A stretch of 64,000 bases of DNA from Daphnia pulex (lineage: Eukaryota > Arthropoda > Branchiopoda > Diplostraca > Daphniidae). Position numbers and translations under genes: made by a program. Positions 58,301 through 64,000 of this stretch are shown here, in pieces; the stretch's first letter is position 1, and the number at the start of each line of letters is the position of its first letter. The DNA lies in contig NC_060024.1 of assembly GCF_021134715.1 (NCBI RefSeq), positions 10,416,001-10,480,000 of the forward strand, in the 5' to 3' direction. The notes beneath the pieces were generated by a model. It was given only the letters and a program-made list of their open reading frames with translations, did no database searches and had not been told where the DNA came from.

Positions 58301-60973
58301 AAACAAACCCAGAAATTAATGAAAAATTAATTGAATAATTTTTGAAGGAAAATCAATGAGCTCATTTCCTCGCCATCTTGCGACTTGACGGTTCGATGAA
58401 TCGCTCAAATCAAACGGGACATTATCGGGTGGAAAGGGAGGGGGGTCTGCTCCCTCCATGTAACTCGCTAATACATGTTCCCAGCCACCGTGCTGAATAT
58501 GCAAATTCACCCTTCTAACATCCCGAGAAGGAAATAAAATTCTAAAAAAAACCGTCGCTCATAACCGCCCGATTCATCGTTGGGAATTGGAACGACAGCA
58601 TTTTCTCTCTAGCTGCATCCCCGGCCATCAAGGAAAATAGGGAGGTAAAAATATATCTGTCGCCAGAGAACCAATCAACGAAGAGAGATGACGAGAGAGA
58701 GAGTCAGTCGACTTCAATCGGGGCAAATGGTCGACTGCCTTTTCTGCTGTCTCTCCGATGTCTAGGGAGAGAAGAAGAAATTCAACTGCAAATTCAAGCG
58801 CTTCTCTCCCCCATTTGCGTGTGGAATTATCGATCCACACAACTCCCACCCCACGCGTTTTAACACGCAAACCACACACACACATCCTTTCGGTCGGTTG
58901 GGGGAACTTGGGTTCGACGTCATCTTGGTAGAGTGAAGTTTCACGACGGGTTGTCACCACCGACTTTTATAGAAAAGTGGCAAGTTCTTGATCAACAACT
59001 TGAGACTCTCTGGCGCTGGCCAAAACTACTTAGCGCGCTGCCCTCGAGACATTAACACATTTGAACGACCGTTGGTGGTGGAGGGGGTTGGCTAGAAATC
59101 AATCGACGTGTTTGTTTCATGGCATTTTGATGAATCGTTCAGGACCGACTTGAACAAATTGAAACGATCGGCTGCAACTTTTATTTTATTTTATTTTTTC
59201 CCCGCCCAGGCGTTAATGTCCTTCCGACCTCATATTTCTTTTCACAGATTACAAGAGCGAATGGAAAAGCCGGGGGGAAACGGTTTCCCCCCTCGGGCGA
59301 ATTGCCCTTGCACTCAACTGAAAGGACGAAGAGTTCATGGCAACTTTTCACGCTTGTCGGCGAATGCCAGCCAAACGATCCGGCGGCATCTAAATCGTCC
59401 ACATTTGGCTCCAAAAGTAACAGCCACAACAACAACAACAACCGACCGAAGATAAGTTTTATCGACTGCAACTTTTTTTTTTTCAAAAGTAGGAGAGAAA
59501 AAAAAATGGATCCCGCGGGATCGTTCAAAATTAATAATCCGTTTTGGAGACTTACAATTTCACGGGAATTGATGGAGGATAAAATATCGTTCAAATCTCT
59601 GTGAGTCACGTTCTGACCGTTGAGTTTCTCCAGCCAATCACCTGGAACGGAAGAAAAAGGAAACCAACAATCACGTCAAACGATTGATCAATGTTTGAAA
59701 ACGGTTGCCAAGGGCGACCAACACAAAAAAAGGGGGCGATTAAACTCCAATCAAGATATAATAAAAAGAAAAAAAAAAGTTTAATCTCAAACCTTGCTGT
59801 ACGTGAGCGAATCCTTGGTGAAGTGGGCCTCCGGGCGTGAGTTTGTCGACAATGACTCTCTGCCTCAACGAGACTTCGCCGTGCCAGTCGACCGATTGTG
59901 TGACACCTGGCACGAATCCCAGTAAAGTCTCGCACAGATGATTCGGTCCCTTGTTCCGTCTGCCGGTGCTGCCGCTGCTATAAGATAAAGCTTGTAATTA
60001 CAACAAAACGCTAGAAAAGGGATCCGGGCACATAGGCCGGTGTGTGTGTGTGTGTGCCCAAGACAAAAGGAAAAATAAACCCTGCCCGGATGGTATCGAT
60101 AGGGGGGGAAGAGAGATATACCTTAACGAGCTGCCGTCCGCTCCAGTGGTCGGATGAACTTCCAGTTCTAGGGTGAATGAGGTCCAATCAGACCAGTCAT
60201 CTGCAGGCGAACGTTGGGCTTCTGTCGGCAAATAAACGCCGGGGCTCTCGCACGAGGCCATTTCGTTGCCTCCGGCAGAGGACCCTCCTTTATTATTGCC
60301 ATTATTGACTGCTCTCCTTTTCAACAGGCGACTCAGACGACCTGTGATGATGACACATTCAAAGGAAAGTTTGAATAAAGGACAAAGGGAAAAAGTAAAA
60401 GTTTTCCAGCTCGTCCTTATTTTTTTCTCTGTTGTCTACTAGAAAATGGGGCTTTTTTACTTTTCTTTTTTTTCTTCAAAACTTCTTGTCGGTCCTCTGC
60501 ACTGGGTTGCCTGGAGGCTGTGTCTGTTGTCGGGGTTGGCACTTGCAGGTTGCTGCTGAACTCGATGTAAAAGAGCTCCCCTTCTGCGTCTATGTGAGAC
60601 TCCCATTCTGGGATGCTCTCGGAACTGAATAGTTTTTTTGGTAATGAAGGTAAAGGAATAGATTTACCAATCAAGGATGCACAAGCAAGCCTAGAGAATT
60701 TAATTAATTATACCTCCAAGATGAAGTGGAGCTGCAATCCGAGCTGGAACAGCTGTCCGAGTAATCGGTGGTGGTGGCTGAAGAGGAACTGGAGCTGCCC
60801 CTTGGACCGACCAACAACATTGCTGGATCTCTCGTTCCTGTTGCCAGCCTGACACCAGACGATCCAGCAACAGCAGGTTGTTGAACAGGATCAGATCTGG
60901 TGGGGAGCTGCTGGTAACGGCGAGACGATGAGTCACCCGACCCAGCGGTCCCGCTGTGGCGATAGGATTCCAT
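52371..60973 (-). CDS. intu: Inturned, CPLANE-complex planar polarity/ciliogenesis effector
   Basis: Inturned, with Fuzzy and Wdpcp, forms the CPLANE complex that directs planar cell polarity and ciliogenesis and acts as a Rab exchange factor. ATG at 60973 starts MESYRHSGTAGSGDSSSRR. A Ser-rich start leads to SIPEWESHIDAEGELFYIEF, matching human EWLDSVQKNGELFYLEL. A PDZ domain (59.98-59.55 kb) includes VSLRQRVIVDKLTPGGPLHQ, DWLEKLNGQNV and THRDLNDILSSINSREI. Then PPHGIFLLSQENVTEAS, a seven-Gly tract, VILDGMIVHLVYIVEGSVLF, LEEIGTFLKWNQILEMSHRR, LSSLIIWRQVFPE and GTGVFVAPTILNAGTRF. The end RLFLSPVHRELFICHQDG, then ILDLAFHLAFGAVL, matches the human [20 protein letters not shown] end. Exon starts and ends: 60973-60714, 58284-58232 and others fit GT-AG. 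Introns are far longer than elsewhere in the window. Some middle exon borders (53.16-53.34 kb) are uncertain. Confidence 0.88.
53028..53050. repeat. 23-bp poly(A) run in an intu intron
   Basis: Uninterrupted A run just upstream (on the plus strand) of an intu exon; on the coding strand it is a poly(T), perhaps serving as part of a polypyrimidine tract. Confidence 0.8.
55926..55947. repeat. CCT/AGG trinucleotide repeat inside intu coding exon
   Basis: TCC-type repeats of about seven units read as a glycine tract on the coding strand (between SSSNTNR and TDTSNGIDP). It is likely to vary in length between individuals. Confidence 0.75.
56085..58231. other. large intu intron, purine-rich, many AGGAGC words
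   Basis: A 2.1-kb intron with no gene inside that I can support. It has A/G-rich and C/T-rich stretches, and an AGAAGA repeat at 58076-58097. The hexamer AGGAGC (or GCTCCT) recurs again and again. Short open frames here are low-complexity Arg/Lys/Ser/Phe text and are not credible genes. Confidence 0.55.
58285..59555. other. intu intron, no feature recognised
   Basis: Between the PDZ exon and the VELNFRRRPTSNDNRNQ exon. No coding sequence or repeat that I can support. Confidence 0.45.
60041..60056. repeat. (TG)n microsatellite in intu intron
   Basis: Eight TG units. Confidence 0.85.
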
Positions 60974-62380
60974 GGAAGCCAAATATCAATACGCAACAGC
61001 AACAACTCGACTTGTTTCGTTTTCTTTGCACGAGTAGATGCAGACAATGTGATACTTGTTGGCCCCTAGAGACGTTCGTCTGTGGCCACCACCGAACAAA
61101 ACACTCACCACTAATTGTTCACGCTTTCATCCAGCCCTGGGGCACTCCAAAAGTTTCGGCTAGCACAAACGTGTGTACCTCATAAACTATTCATCAACCT
61201 CTGAAACTCTCATTTCAGCTGGCTAACCAAACAAAGTTTTATCCGTAAAAGAAAAGCAACTCATGTGTCATTCTTCGACATGTTGCCCTGTGGTCAAATA
61301 AACAATCGACCAGAAGCCTCTTCTAACTACTTCTCCCAGATTGAAATTCAATTTAAAAAAATTCAATTTTTTTACCGCATATTTTGTGTGAATATTTTAA
61401 CTAGATTTTCGTTTTGGTCATAAAAGCGACAGTGAATATCCCCCGGCCCACTATCACACAAAGCGCGCGTGTACATTAAATTTCAAACGAAAAGGGAGCA
61501 GTAGTAGTAGAGTAGTAGGTATTATACACACACGATATTAGAGAGAGAGAGAGAGAGAAAGACATTTGATGTTCTATAAATGTAGGAGCAGGAGCAGCAA
61601 TCTAACTAATCACATCATCGTAGCTAAGTGTTTTTGCTAATTAAAAGGGACTCGTCGACCGGCCACCATATAACGTCGGCCATCATTCTTTGATGCATTA
61701 ATTCACATATCTAATAATAAGAAGAGAGAGAGAGAGAGACTGGTCTAATACTAGACTATACTGTACTCTACTAGAACACTTATTATACCGCGTGGACAGA
61801 TATATATAATGAATTAGATCGTCGTCGTCGTCGTTGTGTTTGCTCTAACGGGTCCCGCAATAATGACGACGACGACCGTCCCGCTCCCGCGTTTCAGGTT
61901 TCATCGCGACGCCAACATGGCACCCCCCTTCTAACACCAAATCTAATCATATAACGGCCTATATATAATATGCCCAACAGCTGATACCCAAATGAAATAT
62001 TAGAAAACAAATAGGTATAGAATTTCAAGGACCAATAATTCCACTTCCTATATATACATCAACTGTTTTTATTTGTTTTTAGCTTATTATTTTTCTTTCC
62101 GGACGCTTTTTTTTTTAAATTAATTTTATATATTGAAATATTTTGAAAGTTGCCGTCGTATTGATCATTAAAATTTTTATTTTTCTTTCCAGTGATGAAA
62201 TATTTTATATCTGATGAGGAAAACTTTTTTTCATTTCTGAAACTTTTTGGAAGGCGATGAAATAAACTTTATTTATTTTTTCCGGTGATATTATTTTGCA
62301 ACTTCCTTTATTACAAGTCTATACACGTTGCCACGGCGACCGAATTATGTATATAGAGCTGCTGCGCCCACGCCCAAAAT
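60974..62380. promoter_or_regulatory. intu upstream region with microsatellites
   Basis: Should contain the intu promoter and 5' leader. Holds (GA)n at 61541-61558 and 61725-61739 and a GTC repeat at 61820-61833. No gene recognised. Confidence 0.4.
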
Positions 62381-62414
62381 GTAAATATGGGTCTATATAT
62401 AGACCCATATTTAC
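62381..62414. repeat. 34-bp perfect palindrome
   Basis: GTAAATATGGGTCTATA followed immediately by its exact reverse complement, with no spacer. It abuts a second perfect palindrome. Confidence 0.95.
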
Positions 62415-62469
62415 GATTCATTCAAAAATATTAGGATAATATATTATCCTAATATTTTTGAATGAATCG
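62414..62469. repeat. 56-bp perfect palindrome
   Basis: A 28-bp arm beginning CGATTCATTCAAAAATAT is followed directly by its exact reverse complement, with axis at ATA|TAT. Its first base is the last base of the preceding palindrome. Confidence 0.95.
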
Positions 62470-64000
62470 TCCCGATTTGGCGCTTCTTTTTTTTTTTTCA
62501 AACGAGGGGGTTAAGTATTCACGTTCTTCCTTACAACAGCCAAAAAGGATTAGATCACATAAATATTATATCCCCCCGCGCGCGCGTAATTCAAATGTTA
62601 ACAAAAAAAAAAAACTTTGGTTGTCGTGTCCGATGGTTGTTGAACCGAACATTCTGAAATGTCGTCCCACTTTTCATGTTAACCCCGACCCCCACAAAAA
62701 TAAGCGCAACCACAAGAGCGTGAAACATCATTAGCAAATAAATTATACAGACCACATTTAAGCTTGTATAGAATATATAGTACAACCGCCCTCTCTCATT
62801 TTTCTGTATACAAATTAAAAAGTTGCAATTTCATAAGATTCTATACAAAAATGATAAAAATACAGGATTGAATTCGTTGCGATGCATTTTAAAATGCATC
62901 GTGCGTGATGGCACACAGTGACACGTCTACTGCCAGCAGCACACGTTATCCTACATATACTATAGTATAGACGTTATTGATTTTCGCTGGCTGGCTCCAA
63001 CGCTCTCTCTCTCTTTTTCAAAATAAAAATAAATATATTATTCTTTTGTCTTTGGTTTCGATCGAGAAAAATATTCGCAAAAAGTGCTGTTATACAACGC
63101 GGCATAGCTTATACATATATTCAATTCATCCTCCGGTGCATAATGCAATTCCACGTATTTTTATTGAGAAAACTGAATTTTTGGTTGTTGATTTTTTTCC
63201 TCTTTTGATATTAAAGTGGACATTGCGCTGTTTTGCATATCGATTTGCCAGTCAATACACGTCAAGAATGGTGCCAGCAAATCTCTGTAGAAAAAAAAAA
63301 CAGAAAAACAAACACGGAAAAGATTGAATTAGATATTCACGTTTTATGTACATAGACTTTTCCGCCTTTATTTTTATTGAAAATTGTGTGGTCCGATAAG
63401 CTGCCGCCTGTATACACACAGTGGAATTTCATCCGCCAGGCACGTGATATAGCTTCACTCTATGTTATATATTGCCTTTTGAAAAAAGTAGACTATACAC
63501 ATACATCCATAAATATTTGTAAAAATAATACAAGGGAAAAAGAGTCAGTCCATCGGGTCCAACATTTTCGCGGGGTGGCCGCCGCTGTTGAATCGAGAAA
63601 TGGATGACCACAGCAATGCCATATTTATACAAAATATCTAAAAAATTTGTTTTTTCAAAAAGAGAAAGGGTTGATAACAAATAGCGTGACAGGAGCTTTG
63701 ATGAATAGCTCGAAAACAAACACAGGAATACAAATGTTGTATATAGGACAGCATCAGCAGCATAGAGAGGGCGGTGCAGCAGGCGACAGTCGACAAAGTT
63801 TAGATGGATGATGCGATTCATTATATTTAGTGTGTATAACGTATTATATATATATATGGATCAAACTGTGTAATATACGTATAAGAGCCGCAACAAATAA
63901 ATATATAGCGACACACATCAGCGATGATGTAATAGTTGGGCCTACAGCCCGCGATGTTGCCATGGGATATATGGCGGCGGATGGAGCAGCAGCAGAGCCG
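62470..64000. other. AT-rich DNA, no gene recognised
   Basis: No coding exon, RNA gene or known element could be supported to the window edge. A CT-rich run lies near 63002-63016, and TATATATATATA occurs near 63845-63856. The last 100 bases are GC-richer (GGCGGCGGATGGAGCAGCAG) and could be the edge of another gene's first exon. Confidence 0.35.

Noticed and set aside
62462-62785. Open frames around the twin palindromes
   Set aside because: Low-complexity AT-rich translation without any family resemblance.

Overview
The window is eukaryotic nuclear DNA, most likely from a small branchiopod crustacean of the Daphnia type. Genes are densely packed on both strands and split by many GT-AG introns, mostly 55-120 bp. 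The predicted proteins are animal proteins (Ryk, MSL3, Inturned, PA200, importin-5) and include arthropod-style carboxylesterase, CUB-trypsin and C-type-lectin products. The organism assignment is inference from gene content and compactness; no species-diagnostic marker was identified.

Layout. 0.26-2.5 kb (+): Ryk/Derailed Wnt-receptor pseudokinase. 2.8-4.5 kb (-): MSL3-like chromodomain/MRG protein, head-to-head with 4.7-9.5 kb (+): INPP4-type inositol polyphosphate 4-phosphatase with an N-terminal PH-like domain. 10.2-10.7 kb (-): CCDC115/Vma22, head-to-head with 11.1-12.7 kb (+): GRTP1 TBC Rab-GAP. 13.2-13.7 kb: an orphan two-exon reading frame. 14.0-16.2 kb (+): secreted coiled-coil C-type-lectin-like protein. 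16.4-18.9 kb (+): NOA1 mitochondrial GTPase. 19.2-21.6 kb (-): secreted type-B carboxylesterase. 33.2-35.5 kb (-): MFSD1 transporter, head-to-head with 36.0-40.0 kb (+): importin-5. 40.5-47.2 kb (-): PSME4/PA200. 47.6-49.4 kb (-): CUB-trypsin. 50.3-51.1 kb (-): FGFR1OP2/SIKE-family coiled-coil protein. 52.4-61.0 kb (-): Inturned. 61-64 kb: AT-rich upstream DNA with microsatellites and two abutting perfect palindromes.

The accessory part is 21.6-33 kb, an 11.5-kb island between housekeeping genes with no convincing host gene. It holds several inverted-repeat elements: a 435-bp hairpin (25.1-25.5 kb), a 493-bp C/G-tract element (28.0-28.5 kb) and a 3.87-kb giant inverted repeat (28.55-32.42 kb). 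The giant repeat has matching decayed reading frames in both arms, hairpins at both ends and inverted tandem repeats at its centre. Its right arm is interrupted by a second, almost fully palindromic 684-bp element flanked by a 7-bp target duplication, and the left arm preserves the empty site. A further foldback element with tRNA-like pol III boxes lies at 51.6-52.3 kb.

The genes do not form a pathway. They are independent housekeeping and signalling genes, several sharing short bidirectional promoter gaps (243, 416 and 523 bp). Gene spans below run from start codon to stop codon and include introns; exon joins were made by eye from GT-AG sites, reading frame and family similarity.
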